Source of the DNA: Telopea speciosissima
Lineage: Eukaryota > Streptophyta > Magnoliopsida > Proteales > Proteaceae
Reading direction: 5' to 3'
Assembly (NCBI RefSeq): GCF_018873765.1
Contig: NC_057925.1
Location: 45,167,010-45,231,009 of the forward strand
Length of the DNA: 64,000 nucleotides
In this document: positions 1-12,190 of the stretch, piece by piece
How the letters are laid out: every line of letters begins with the position of its first letter
How positions within the stretch are numbered: position 1 is the stretch's first letter
The notes under the pieces: model-generated
What the model saw: the letters and a program-made list of their open reading frames with translations, nothing else
What the model was told of the DNA's origin: nothing
Databases searched by the model: none
Program-made: the position numbers and the translations under genes

Positions 1-19
1 ACCCGACGAGTATCTTCAC

Positions 20-1233
20 CTACATTACTCTTGAAGAGTCCATCTTGCACGGTATGGTCCCCATGTTTTTCTTCAGGTTGGTTGTTAAGGTTGTGGTCCA
101 TCTTAGCCTGCATTTGACAATACAGACTGAGTTAAACAGTATTGAATTTACATTAGTAGTTTTTATTAGATTATTAAGCTTACAATCCTTTCTTCTCGCA
201 ATGGGGTCTGAATAAGATCCATCTTTCTTTGTATGCGTCACCTTGAACAATTCCATACGAGAGGAGGTCCTTCATCCGGGTGCTCTTTACGCTAAACAAA
301 AATAATAAATTAGTGATAGAGAGTATTAGTATATAAGATCTTAAACCGGGTTAACTATAAAAAAACATTTATAATTAAAAATTATATTACCTTCCTCTCT
401 CGAATTACATGAAAGGAGTCTTTCTGTGGTATGCAATGATAATAGTTTGGCCCTATGATCGGTATTACGTTCGATACAACCTACCATTGTTCAAATATAC
501 ACAATTATATGAGCAATATAATGTGAATCTACTTACTATTCCATTATTTTATCCTATGGTTGGCTAATTGTAGGTGCCATACACGACTACTCTCTTGACT
601 CCATGTCTCAAGGAGTACGTTCCATTGTTCTTGTGGAACACGTTTATCTATATGAGCTAGCCTCTCCTCATGTGTGGGATACTTCTTAAACACATTTGCC
701 TTTAGACCATGCTTAAAGTCCCTCCATCTTTCATTCGAGTTTAGTTTCGATCCATTTCCTACGATTCTCGGGGATGTTGAATTTTCCTGCATACAACATA
801 AGATAGAGTTACTTAAAATGTAAGTAACAAACACTTTAATGAAATAAAAAATGGTATTTGTTTTTATATTACATATATCTTATTCACTTGCATCATCTTT
901 TAGAGTTGGGGAATTTTCCTCCAATCGAATAAGATACGGTAGCAAGTGTGCATCTCGAGCTTTAACTCCTATCCAAGTCATCAATTGTGCAGTTCTCTCA
1001 TTGCAAGGTTGGCCATTATCATCTATTTGTATGCTAATTTTTTCTCCACTTTGGGCATTGACAAAACCTCCTTGCCGAAATGGTCCTCTTCCAGACTTTC
1101 TAGGACTGTAACAATTGATATTAGGTAAATACACATATTGACTAAGTTTAATAGACAAAAATATAAGTAAAGATGTTTGTGCTCTTACCTGTTTCCTCGA
1201 GCTCGTGCCATCATAAAACTCATCATTACTCAT
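20..1233 (-). pseudogene. Transposase_24 (Ptta/En/Spm, TNPA-like) remnant
   Basis: Three minus-strand blocks resemble the accessory protein of CACTA elements, which in the family binds subterminal repeats. Block 880-1233 carries the N-terminal part with the motifs GEKISIQIDDNGQP and WIGVKARDA. Block 544-834 carries ERWRDFKHGLK and HEERLAHIDKRVPQEQW. Block 20-256 begins ELFKVTHTKKDGSY, a typical continuation. The blocks could be exons separated by short introns (834-880 and 256-544) or decayed pieces of one exon. The C-terminus may continue outside the window. It lies just downstream of the tnp2 gene, as expected in CACTA elements. Confidence 0.75.
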
Positions 1234-1589
1234 TATTGACTAGTTGTTTAAAAATAAACAATTGATATTAGTGCAATCACAATACATAAATTTGTATTTG
1301 TAAAATAAAAAAAGTAATAGTATAACATTGCATACATACCCATCATCAAGCGAGGTGGTCATTCAATTGGACATATTGTCATCATCTCGAACTTGCAATT
1401 TCATTGTTTAGCTCAATGGGGGTCGAACTATCATCCCTTCTATATCGATCTAGTCCACACAAAATCGTGTCACCTTCATGATCCGAAAGTTGCATATTTT
1501 GCCTACGTTGTATTGTAGTACGTGTGTATGCATGATTGAACATCATTTGCCTCACCTTCCAAGTCATATGTATCCCTAATCTTGGTAGT

Positions 1590-4500
1590 CACAAGACACG
1601 TGCCAATCGACCTCCGAGGATCGACACATAAAACACTGCTCTACTTGTGAAGCAATGACAAATGGCTCGTCATTCACATTTTGACCACTATATTTCAAGT
1701 GATTAAAATTTACAAGTGTAAACCGAGCTCATCTTTCTCCACTCCTCTCTCGGGATGAGCCCAATCACATTTAAATAATGTTACTTTAAGATCCACTTGA
1801 GTATTCTAATTCTATCACTTGTTTGAGAATACCATAATAAGTAACATGTCCCTCAATAGGATGCTTGTCCTTCGACTTGAAAAGCTATTAGTCAATGCGG
1901 TTATTAGGACCCCACTATTTTGAGTTTTTCTATTAATCTCATGCACCTTACTATGAAATCTGATCCCATTAATAATGTATCCCTATATAACTTCTTGCCT
2001 CGAGTTAGGGCCCTTAGCAAGACATTTGATGTGCTCGGGCACCTCAATCCCATTTGCGGAGTTTCAATATTTGATGATACAAAATGGGTCGAATAAAATT
2101 GCAAATTTTCATATAGTAGATTATTGAAATTTTTATATTTACGTACATGCTCATTAAACCATTTTGGAAAGTCCCTATCATGCAAATCCATAACCTTCTT
2201 GGGATGAGAGTTACGACCTAAGCGCCTTTTGATTTCTTTCGGTGGAGTCTATAATTGAGTGAGGCCAAAAAATTAAAATTCAATTACACTTTAATAAATA
2301 TATATATATCAAATACAATATTGAGGAAATGAGTGAAATGAAATTTTATCTCTATTTCGTACTTACTGTTGGTATTCATTTATTCCTTTGTAATGGACTA
2401 GCACACACCGATGTGCTTGATTCCTTTCTCTCATTTCGAGATGCAACAGTTCACATTTCCCTAGGGGCGAGACCTATGCTTGAGAATATAGAATGTGGGT
2501 CTTCTACATCCAATGAAACATCATTTCGGATGGCGATTCAACCTCATTTCAACACCTTCAAAGTATCTAGAACAAATTATTATACACTCTTTCGCAATAT
2601 ATCCTTCACTATCGAGCCCTACGGCCGACTATTGTTGCGAACATAGTCTTTAAGTTGATTGAGGAACCTACACAAATCCACATTTGTGACGAATATTTAG
2701 CCATAAATTTTATAGAACATGAATAAGGTGTATTATTATACAAACTAATAATTAAACACTAACCTTTCTATTGGATACATCCAACGGTAATGTGCGAGGA
2801 CCAGCCAAGCTCGCCTCGCTAGCTAAATGAACTATCAAATGCACCATAACATCGAAAAATCCAGGTGGAAAATACCTTTCAAGGTTACACATTGAGACAA
2901 CAATACTTTGATTAAGCCTCTTGAAATCCTCCTCTGAACCAACTTTACTACATAAATCTCGAAAGAACTCACATATCTCAATCAATACTTTACCAACATT
3001 CTTGGGCAAAACACTACGAAAGGAAACTGGAAGAAGTTGTTGCATCATAATATGACAATCATGGCTCTTCATTCCGATATTAACCTCTCCTTGACTTGCA
3101 CATTACGTGAGATATTACTAGCATAGCCGTCTGGAACCTTCACACCACTTAATATTGTGCAAAACACCTCCTTGTCCTCATTGGACAATGTGTAGTATCT
3201 TTGGAGATAAAATGACTTTATCCCTACCTTCAATAATTTTTGGATGAAGATCAACACGGATTTTCATATCTTTTAAATCTAGACGTGCATTCACGTGATC
3301 ATTCGTCTTGTCTTTCATACCTAACAATGTTCCAATGATACTATCACAAACATTCTTCTCAATATGCATCACGTCTAAATTGTGACGAACAACATTATTT
3401 TTCCAATATGGCAAATCAAAAAATATACTCTTCTTCTTCCAGTTAAATGGGAGCTCTGGCTTTTGTAACCCCCTTTTCTCTTCCCCCATCCTTGTCAATA
3501 TTATCCTTCCCAAATGGAAACCAGAGCACCCATGACTGTTCCAACACATCAAAACCGAGAAAGTGTCTTTGGTTGCACTCTATGTTCCTCATGACCATCA
3601 AAACTTCTTCTATCGATCTGAAATTTGTGATCGGGAGGAAGAAATAAACGATGGCCCAAGTAAGTGCTTTCTTCCATATTTTAGCCAATGTGAAACTCGT
3701 ATACTTGTTGCAACATGGACAAGCCAAAGCACCTTTCGTACTCCAACTGAGAGATTCCCATATGCCGGAAAATCATTAATGGTCCATAACAAGCATGCAC
3801 GTAGCTTAAATGTTTCCTTCTTATATGCATCATAAGTCTCAACGCCTATATCCCACAATGTTTTTAACTCATCAATCAATGGCTGCAAATTTATGTCTAT
3901 ATCATTCCCTGGTTGTTTTGGTCCAGGAATAAGCAATGTAAGAATCATGTTAGGAGCCTTCATACACATCCACGGTGGCAAGTTGTAAGGGATCACCACA
4001 ACAGGCCATGTACTATGCTTTGAGCTATTCATCTTAAATGGATTGAATCCATCACTTGCAAGCCCAAGCCTAATATTACGAGGGTCCTCACTAAAATCCG
4101 GATAAAGCCTATTGAAGTCCTTCCATGCTTTAGAGTCAGCTGGGTGTCGTAACTTCTAGTCATCTACACACTCCTTATGATGCCATCTCATATCAGATGA
4201 TAGTTTAGACGACATATATAACCTTTGAAACCTTGGAATCAAAGGAAAATGACGTAATATCTTGTGGGATCTTCTTATCGTCGATACATATCTTGATATG
4301 CCACATTTGTAACAAGGCGTGGCATTTCTTTGAGTCATTCGATACAACATGCAATCGTTGCGGCATGCATCAATCTTCTCGTAATTCAGGCCTAAGTCTT
4401 TAATAATCTTCTTGGTTTCATACAAAGACTTTGAATGCAATTGGTAGGGAAATGCTTCTTTCAATAAGTCAAGCAACAATGAGAATGCTTTGTCACTCAA

Positions 4501-5017
4501 CTTGCAGAGACATTTAATATGATAAAGCCGAAGAATGAAAGATAGTTTTGTAAACCTTTCGTTTCCTGGATACAATGGTAAATTTGCATCTTCCATCAAC
4601 CGTTCATATTTCTTCATTGCTATACTTTCCCCCTCTATATGCACACACTGTGCCACCATCATCAATCCTTTCATCGTATTTCTTCCGAACATCTCATTTA
4701 GCATGTTATGTGTAACATCATAGGTATCGATGAGTCAAGTTCCACTTGGAGTGTCATGAAGAGGGGTGTGTGAAGATGATGCTTCCCATGGTTATTCCAA
4801 ATTGTATAGTTCCTTAAAATCCATCACAGACGGATGTTCGGTCACTTGACCGATTTCCCCAAAGTTGATTTAGGCACTTTACACATGGGCATAAGATCTG
4901 AGTCCCACATGCTGCATTAGAAAATGCATAGTCTAGGAATTTGTCAACCTCCCGCATGTATAGTGCGGACGTTCTAAAGGATGGATCCTTTGATCTTTCA
5001 ATCCAACTCCTAGACAT
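1590..5017 (-). pseudogene. CACTA transposase (tnp2 family), broken
   Basis: The transposase-associated domain starts at 5017 (MSRSWIERSKDP, with CPCVKCLN). The tnp2 core follows in several frames: 4704-4156 (ACRNDCMLYR, CYKCGISRY), 4032-3610 (LLIPGPKQPGNDID, GVETYDAYKKETFKLRA), 3727-3443 (ACPCCNKYTS) and 3552-3178 (LPYWKNNVVRHNLDVMHIEK). DUF4218 is at 3072-2752 (KSHDCHIMMQQLLPV, YFPPGFFDVMVHL). A linker lies at 2191-1904 and DUF4216 at about 1810-1590 (KCDWAHPERGVEKDELG, interrupted by stops). In the family this protein cuts and moves the element. Frame changes inside the tnp2 core and stops inside DUF4216 mean no functional transposase can be made from this copy. Confidence 0.88.
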
Positions 5018-6522
5018 AGTTTCCAGGACGTAAGCGGTAAAATAAAAAAAATGTTGATTAAGTCCAAAAGAGGGCTGCTTCCAAGTTCAATGTTGTAAAT
5101 TAAACCCTCTTAGTAATAGCATACAATCAACAAAAGCAACAGATTATAATCCCCCAAACTCAGATTAAGTAGAACCCCACAACCACAAAGAATGATGCTA
5201 ACATGTACTTTCTTGACAAGGGTAAAACAGTATAGAGAGGAGAATGGAGCTGAAAAAGGGATCGATTGGGGGCCTTAGGATGCGGGAGATGTGCTCAAAA
5301 GATGGGAGAGAAGTGATGGCTGGATTGGTTAGGAGAAGGGGCTGCTTGGAATTAGAAAGTAACACAAAATAGGCTCAAACCAGGCACGGGAGCAAGGGGG
5401 CAGCGATAAAGGTGTCTCGGTTGATGAAGTAGAGTCTTCCAATGTCTAGATAGCTTGTAGGGGATGAAGAACAGCAAGCAAAGAGTGACCTCCTGGGCTT
5501 CCCACCGTAAGGAGTCGGCCCATTCATACACCAGACTCCTTCCTCCATGGATCAAACACCAAGGAATCAAAATTGTGGGTTGCTTGCCCTCCTGGGTTGT
5601 TTTTATAGACTTCATTAAAACAAAATAGTAAGGACTCAAAATTAGAAAGTTCCAAAAATTAGAAACTACCAACTTTGGCCTTTTACTTGGGTTACAAAAC
5701 ACAATCGGTTTCTAGGCGATGTGACCTACTACTTGTTGACAATGTACTAACTATTAAAATAGAAACTAACTACTTACAATGAAAATAGAAATTAACTACT
5801 AATAATCAAAATAGAAAGTAGATATTCCTAGTTAGACAACATCGAGTGACTAAGAGGGAAAATGAAGAAGTTGAAGATGGAGGAAACCACGCTGAATTTC
5901 CAGATTTTTTCGACATTCTTTCCTCGGTTTCTTTTTCTCTCAAGAGGTTCCACTCTTTCTCTATATTGATTTCTCGATCGAATCCTTACGATCTGCCATC
6001 TCCCACGATGGAATCTGAACTTTATTGGAGCCCACCAATTTTGGGTGATTAAATTTTATGTCTTCTATGTTTCCAATACTACGTACACTTTCATGTGCTT
6101 TCATGTGCTTTCTATTTTCAAGAATTTCCTATTCAACAATGATACACTACAAAATTAAGGGAATGGAAAACCAATCCTCTAGATACCTCATCTTTAACTA
6201 AATGGTTAAAAGATGAGGTATGTAAAAGTACGATTTATGTAAGGTAGTATGACAATTAGGTGAAAGTACCCTTCTCCAAAGAGAAAGCTGGAGCTGTAAG
6301 GTAGTGTGACTTTTCTTTATTCATAGAATACATCATCAAATGCATGACTTGCCAAATGCAAATATTATTCCTCAAGTCAAAACCCCCTTGAAGGGTTAGA
6401 AATCTAGAACCCTTTAACATCAATATGGGTTCTTTGTTTGATCAAGAATTAGCTTTACAAAGAGAGGGTTTCGAGGCATTATTGAACTCTAACATCCATT
6501 TGCGAACTAGAGGCAATCAGAA
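5018..6522. other. Non-coding flank 5' of the CACTA transposase
   Basis: No recognisable coding sequence. Short frames at 5352-5702 (minus) and 5846-6052 (plus) have no family features. A sequence reading CACTACAAAATTAAGGG at about 6145 looks like a CACTA-type terminus facing right, but no matching target duplication was found. Confidence 0.5.
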
Positions 6523-6917
6523 ATGGCAGCTTCGATTGCTTCAATGTCTTAGATAGCTTGTGCCAAGTGATTGTGAAAGAAGCATATTTGTTTCTTGTAG
6601 TGGAAGATCAAGTCAAGACCCTTGGAGACCAGCTCAAACTTATGGGTTCTTTCCTCGGAGATGCAGAGAGAGCAGAGGGTCAAGAACATATTGCAATGGA
6701 GGAATTGGTTATCCAAATTAGGGATTTAACCTATGAAGCTGAGGACATCATTGAGAAATACTTGGTGGATGGATGGATGTGTAAATATACCCAGCAAGGA
6801 AAATTTATCCGAAGAGTCAAAAGCAGATTGGAAACAAGACTTCACTTTCCTCTTCTTGTTGAGCCCACAACCAAAGCAATAACAAATGAGGTGAGATGCA
6901 TGATAGAACCCCCTTAG
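6523..6917 (+). pseudogene. NLR disease-resistance gene fragment (Rx-type coiled coil)
   Basis: The sequence resembles the N-terminal Rx-like coiled-coil domain of plant NLR immune receptors. An ATG at 6523 starts MAASIASMS and meets a stop after nine codons. Homology continues in another frame from about 6558: VEDQVKTLGDQLKLMGSFL, then EELVIQIRDLTYEAEDIIEK, which contains the EDVID-like region. It ends near IRRVKSRLETR. No NB-ARC (P-loop, kinase-2, GLPL) or leucine-rich repeats follow, so only about 120 codons of a gene usually near 900 remain. It lies between CACTA coding remnants and a CACTA terminus, so capture by that element is possible but unproven. Confidence 0.8.
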
Positions 6918-7442
6918 ATTCCCATTCAAATTTGACATTTCAACTTAAGTAACAAATTTCCAAGATCATTCTTCGAATATCAAAATTACAATTCAATATA
7001 CTATCTCCCAATAGAGGAAAGACTAAATGATGACACGCTTAACCCCAAAAATAGTCATGAGCACTCCTAATTTAATTTGAAATGTTTAAGGCTGCATAAT
7101 GATGAAGATACCAAAACACATCGGAATAGCTCATTATGTCGCGGAAGATAATCAAGATAGATTGAGGTTCACCATTTTGGCCTTGCAAGTGAATCAAATT
7201 TATGAATCCATCGGATAAACAACTTATGGAAATTTTAGTATTTTACTAGGAAAAAAAAGTATCCTTAAGCTAATATTTCTAACACTTATCAAGCTTGAAT
7301 AAATTATAAACGTACGAACCTCACATAACCTGTTAACCATTCTCAAAAATTACTATTAAGGAAAATAATCATGCCAGCACGACAGCACCTCACTGAAGAG
7401 TTCTAAGAAGCAAAAATAATTTTAGAATACCATTCTTAATCT
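6918..7442. other. Non-coding, nothing recognised
   Basis: AT-rich sequence with no open frame of note and no terminal repeats that I could see. Confidence 0.5.
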
Positions 7443-7545
7443 TTTTTTTTGGTGAATAAAAATTCATTACCAAAGGAAGAAGAAAAGAAAGAAAAGGAGG
7501 CCCGAAGGGGGAAAGAAAGACAAGAACAGCCAACAGTGTGATACA
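7443..7545 (-). mobile_element. LINE 3'-end fragment
   Basis: Read on the minus strand, the segment is pyrimidine-rich, then gives TGAATTTTTATTCACC followed by a run of A. This is the usual 3' tail of plant L1-type LINEs. No coding part is attached, so it is a very short 5'-truncated insertion. Confidence 0.45.
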
Positions 7546-7714
7546 AAACTTTTGGGATTCGCCATGCAATTGGAATCTGTGGATGATGAAGAAGAGACAC
7601 GGAGGTTTTCACTCTTATGTAAGCTATTGATACATCTATGATTTAGTATTGTTTCTTACTATCTTTTAGTGACTTTGCAGTGAGGATCATTGAAATTGAC
7701 CTCTAATGGAACAG

Positions 7715-8507
7715 GAGGGGTTTGCGTCTCTTAGTTCATTTGGTTTGCCTAATACTTTTGGCTTCATGATTGAAGATAGAAAGGGCTGGATGCATAGATT
7801 CATCGTGGTATGTTTTTGTTTTCATCCCCTCAACAAAAATTGTAACATTTGCTGATAAGGTGCTCAAGATGATGTGAAGGACACACTCTATGAACTTTGC
7901 CACATAGTGAAAGGAGTAGGCCAGACCTTGTTCAATTGATCTTATAGTATAGCTACCATCTTTGGGCAACCGACGGTTTGATAATCGACTTCATTATCAT
8001 TCAATTTATTGCTCATCAAAATTGATTTGGCAAATAGTCCTATAAATCGGTAGATTGAAATAATTGAATGGCTATGATTGTTGTTCCCACCTAGGAGATT
8101 ACCCGGATGGACCAATGTAGTGTTTCAGGCTGATCCTAGATTCTTGATTAGTGTAGCTACTTTCCATGTCTCCTTGATTGTATGGTGATACTACAGATTT
8201 GATTTCCTTTCCCTGCTATTTCAGACACTCGAAGTTTGACAGATCTTTTAACTTCCGTCCTCTAGAGGGTGGGTGGCGACATTGATTGGAACCATTTGCC
8301 CCAAATTCTGGTATTTTGAAACCCATTGGTCATGTTTTTATATTTTGTTATTGTAGTTACTCTGCGTGATGGTAGTCTTTCATCTATTTAAATGTTTCTT
8401 TAACTGCTTATTTGTAGTATGAAGACGAAGATCATGATAAAGTTGTGATTGCATCGGATAGTGATCTTGCGGCGGTTGTGGACCATGCAAGGTAGGCTGG
8501 TTTGAAG
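7715..8507 (+). pseudogene. Remnant of a CBS/PB1-domain protein gene (CBSCBSPB type)
   Basis: Three short blocks with intact-looking splice borders match consecutive exons of the PB1 part of plant CBSCBSPB proteins, which carry four CBS domains and a C-terminal PB1 domain. Block 1 (7715-7807, after an AG and before GTATGT) reads SSFGLPNTFGF and DRKGWMHRF. Block 2 (8225-8310) reads TRSLTDLLTSVL, a stop, then RVGGDIDWNHLPQIL. Block 3 (8418-8507) reads YEDEDHDKVVIASDSDLAA, then VDHAR, a stop and AGLK. The order, spacing and AG/GT borders show that this is a genomic fragment with introns and not a retrocopy. Two stops disable it, and the CBS domains are absent. Confidence 0.85.
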
Positions 8508-10700
8508 GTATGGTGGCTCCTATCCCCTTTCTTTGTGTATAAAAATGAATGTAGTCATATCTTGTAGGGTCATCTAGTGTTGAGGTTTTCTATATAAGCA
8601 TGCTATTACAAAATTTATTTTGTATAAGCTGACACGATCCCTTTGCTTCTTTTTTGTTCTAATACTTTGATCTAAGGGAACTCTCTAGCATTGACTTGCT
8701 CTAGTATCCACACCTCCAATGTCAAAATTGGTGTAGTTGAGTTGTCCTAGTGATGATGTCTAATGTTACGATTTGTTATAAATTTTTTGTCACACACTCG
8801 ACACTCGATTGACAATTTTAAAACGAGTTTGAGGTTGCATCTAGATTATTTAGGGTCGGATGGTTGAGGCGTGGTGGTTGGAAGGTTTGGATTATGCACA
8901 CAGAGATGCATGGCTTACGCATCACGATCTTGTTGCGGCGGGGCTGCGATCGTTCTTGGACTTGGTGTATTAGCATAATTGCGAGAGATACAACTCTGAG
9001 TAATCTAAGATATTCGGTATTAAGAAGAATGTATTAAGAAGAATAGCCAGGAGCACACAAAGATGTTTGGAAAAGCGGCTAATGGTACGAGAAGGGATGC
9101 ATGTTCTATATTCACAAGGCATGCATCTATGTTCGAGGGCACCAAATATGACTTGTGCGGTTTCTCAAAATTCACCAGGAGGGGAAATAGAATAGAACAG
9201 AAAGAAGATAATGCCAAATTTGGATTGGCTCGGGCAAATGTTCGGGGGCCTGGTGTTATAAAATCATCAAAGTGGGTCATTATCTCTTCTTGTCAATTGC
9301 TTAAGTTTACTTCTTCTGTTTTTTAAAAATTGAAGAATAATTTTACTTGTTTTACACATGTATGGTAGACAATATTGAGTCGGCCATATTTCGATTTGCC
9401 AATTAATTGAATTGGAAGAAGAAAATTTGGCACTAATTGAGATTTTATGAGCCACTGCCATAATGTGAATTAATGCATTGAGTGGTAGAGATATGCCTAT
9501 AAATTTGAAAGATCATGGATTTACCATTCTTCAAAAAGGGTTTGAATTCATGGTGATTGGTAGAAGAGAACAAAAAAATTATTTATATAATTTCTCCTCT
9601 TGTTGTAACTATAATGAGTGATTTTGTGTTGTCGACAATAATGAGATGTATGCCCCAAGCAATGGCAAAAGGGTTCGAGGCGGTAGAGATGTAGTTGGAT
9701 AATGTCAAACTTTGAACTTGGTTGAAACAGGGAATACCAAAGAGGTGGCCTTGGGACTTATTTGATCTCCTTTTCCGAGAAGAGAAAAGATACACCAAAA
9801 AGCAGATTATACACTATAAAACCAAGCCCAACAAACCCAGAAAAGAAAAGGAACCATAGAAGTTCACAGAATCATCAGAAACAAAACAAACACACCCAAA
9901 TCATTAGTGCATAGAGAAAGGAATCTAATATAGAAAAGCAATCCAAATTGATAGAAGCCAAAAGACCACCCAAAGGCAAGATGGGTCAAAGAATCATAGC
10001 AACACAACTCAATAGAACTCATCTAGCTGCTACATCCAACAAGACATCACCAAAGGAAAGGGGAAATAAAAGAGCACTAAAAGAACCAACTTAATAAAGT
10101 CTAGAACTGAAGCTACATCATACATACTATTTCAAAGCGTAGTCGGAGAAGTCGGATAAAAGGTGCGAGTTGGATAAATTAAGAAAAGGAGAAAATAAAA
10201 CTCACAGTCACCACACCACTTTGCTGAATTTGGCCTCTTCATTTGTGAAAAAATGTGACCCGCGATCAATAAATCTAAAATAGATATCACAAACATTCTC
10301 CAAATTAAAAGAATCGAGAGAGAGAGAGAGAGAGAGAGAAAGGTAACCTGTATTAGGGTTTTAAGCATCTAGAAGATGACTCCCAATCAAAAAGATGAAC
10401 AAGAGAAAGCTGTGAGATAAAAAGGATAAGGGCGAGACAGATGAGAGGGAATTCGTAACTTAGAGAGATTGAGGCAAGAGAGATTAAAGAGTAGATATGA
10501 GAGGATCGGTGAGAGATTGAGGGCAAGAGAGATTAAAGAGTAGATATGATAGAATCGGTGAGAGATTGAGGCGAGAGGGATTAGTGAGAGATTGAGGCCG
10601 AGAGAGACGGAACACTGATTCGTATGTGGTGAGAGGGAGAGACATTCATGAATAATTGATTTGTATGTGGGAACTGCCAAAAAAAAAAACAAAGCGGGAA
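8508..10700. other. Non-coding stretch
   Basis: Short frames (for example 9063-9326 plus and 9583-9798 minus) show no recognisable motif. Purine-rich tracts and a GA microsatellite lie near 10.3 kb. Confidence 0.45.
10314..10339. repeat. (GA)n microsatellite
   Basis: About 13 GA units in a row, followed by purine-rich degenerate repeats (GAGAGATTGAGG) to about 10.6 kb. Confidence 0.9.
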
Positions 10701-10729
10701 AACTAATACGATGGATCGAGTAATTACCC

Positions 10730-11083
10730 GTGCCATTTATAAACTTAATACGATGGCCCAGTTATTCCGTTGTTTTAAGAAAAATGTACATGACTTTTTA
10801 CCATGGAATTATTTTACCGTCTTAAGCAATAAATTATTATTGTCGTGAATGCTACTTTTAACCATGGAATTTAATTTCAATGGTAATAATATAAATATTC
10901 ACCACAGTACCACGAATTCCGTCACTACGAAATTTGTAACCACGAAAATATAAAAGTGTCAGGAAAGATGGGACATGTAACCATGGAATTATATTTTTGT
11001 TGTAAATAACACTTATTAGGATGGAAAAAAAATTCCACAGTAAAAATTCTGTCGTAAATGACCCATTTTCTTGTAGTGTCCTA
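10730..11083. mobile_element. CACTA terminal and subterminal region
   Basis: The segment ends at 11083 in TTTTCTTGTAGTG, the reverse complement of the canonical CACTACAAGAAAA terminus. Inside it, ACCATGGAATT or ATGGAATT recurs (for example near 10800, 10860, 10980 and as variants near 11020), as expected of subterminal transposase-binding repeats. It could be the right end of the CACTA element coded at 1-5 kb. No 3-bp target duplication can be checked because the other end is missing. Confidence 0.65.
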
Positions 11084-11446
11084 ACCTTTTGCATGAGAAT
11101 TAATCAATATAGTTGAACTCATCATTTAACTATCTTTCCTTTTAATGATGAAGAGGTTTTATGTTATCTTTGGCCACACTTTTTTATGAGATATCCCTCT
11201 TTAACTCTACAGCCTTGAACATGGTTGAAGCACTTATAAGCGATGTGCATTGCTGTCCCGTCCATTCATAGTTAATCAAAGCGAAAGAACAAGATCAGAA
11301 GTCAACTCTATTTGTCTTCTTTCTCTCAACATTATTAATACGTCCCCTCACCATTATCTCTCAAGGTTTATCTTCTTTAGCTCCTTAAAGTATTTATTTT
11401 AAGCCAAATGAACAACTAAACAAGTTATCGATCTATGTTGTATTAC
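11084..11446. other. Non-coding, nothing recognised
   Basis: No open frame and no terminal repeats seen. Confidence 0.5.
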
Positions 11447-11833
11447 TGTTGGGAAACCAGTACAAACTAGGATTTCGATTCCCACTACGAAAGCCTAGGA
11501 GTACATTAGTAATTACCCCTTCACTTAGTGCAAAGGTTTTACACTATATATAGATATATTGTGAAAAACCTTGACACATTGTTGAGATTTTTCATCTTCT
11601 CCTCTACCAACCTGTGATTAAGGTTTTGGGAAAAACCCAATTGATTGTGAAGGAGCTTGCATTCAAGGGAACGCAAAGTTGTACGTGTGTGTGAGATTCA
11701 TTGCAAAAAGGCTAAGATCACGTGGAGTCTTTGTGCTTGTGAAGTTTCAGGTAACGATCAAAACCCTAAGTTTCGTTATAAGATTTGAATGATTTCTTCT
11801 ATTGGTTGCAATGATTTGAATTCGCTTCAGCAG
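11447..11833 (+). mobile_element. Possible solo LTR
   Basis: The segment starts TGTTGGGAAACC and ends CTTCAGCA (TG...CA). It has a TATATATAG box about 100 bases in, and later a transcribed-leader-like region. This fits an LTR, but no primer-binding site, partner LTR or clear 5-bp target duplication was found. Confidence 0.35.
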
Positions 11834-11876
11834 GTTGTGCACATTGCTTGTGAACCGCAAGCAACCAGGCAATATG

Positions 11877-11878
<2 letters not shown>

Positions 11879-11907
<29 letters not shown>
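11879..11907. repeat. (CT)n microsatellite
   Basis: About 14 uninterrupted TC units. Confidence 0.9.
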
Positions 11908-11910
<3 letters not shown>

Positions 11911-12190
11911 CCCCCTTTTGAAATGACGGTTGTTGGAAAATATGTCAGATTAAGAGAACACACTTATTTTCAAGTTGTGGAGATTTCAAACAATCTTTGT
12001 TCCACGAATTCTTATGGATCTTGTAACAAAAACTATATTAGCAAATCTGACGGACTGAGTCGTGCCACATGACACTCTTGTTAAGACTGTAGATGCCCCC
12101 AATGGTGTAGTCAGGTGAATTGCGAATCGACTTTCAAGATAAAGCAACCCATTGGTTCCCCCAGTAGTCGTGCACTCGACTACTAGACCC

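Larger units (their letters stand above)
1..5017 (-). mobile_element. Decayed CACTA (En/Spm) DNA transposon, coding part
   Basis: On the minus strand the domains follow the usual order of plant CACTA elements: transposase-associated domain, tnp2 transposase, DUF4218, DUF4216, then a Transposase_24 (TNPA-like) gene. Every part is broken by frameshifts and stops, so the element is non-autonomous. The left end lies outside the window. No clear CACTA terminus is seen directly 5' of the transposase; the nearest candidate is at about 11.08 kb. Confidence 0.88.

Noticed and set aside
2329..2646. Plus-strand 105-codon frame with a signal-like N-terminus
   Set aside because: It lies between DUF4218 and DUF4216 of the minus-strand CACTA transposase and is antisense to it.
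9063..9326. 87-codon plus-strand frame as a gene
   Set aside because: A minus-strand frame of equal length overlaps it, no motif is recognisable, and no splice-supported extension was found.
6145..11083. A separate non-autonomous CACTA element bounded by CACTACAAAATTAAGGG and CTTGTAGTG
   Set aside because: The ends are only partly alike, the flanking triplets (ATA and TCC) do not match, and no subterminal repeats are seen on the left.
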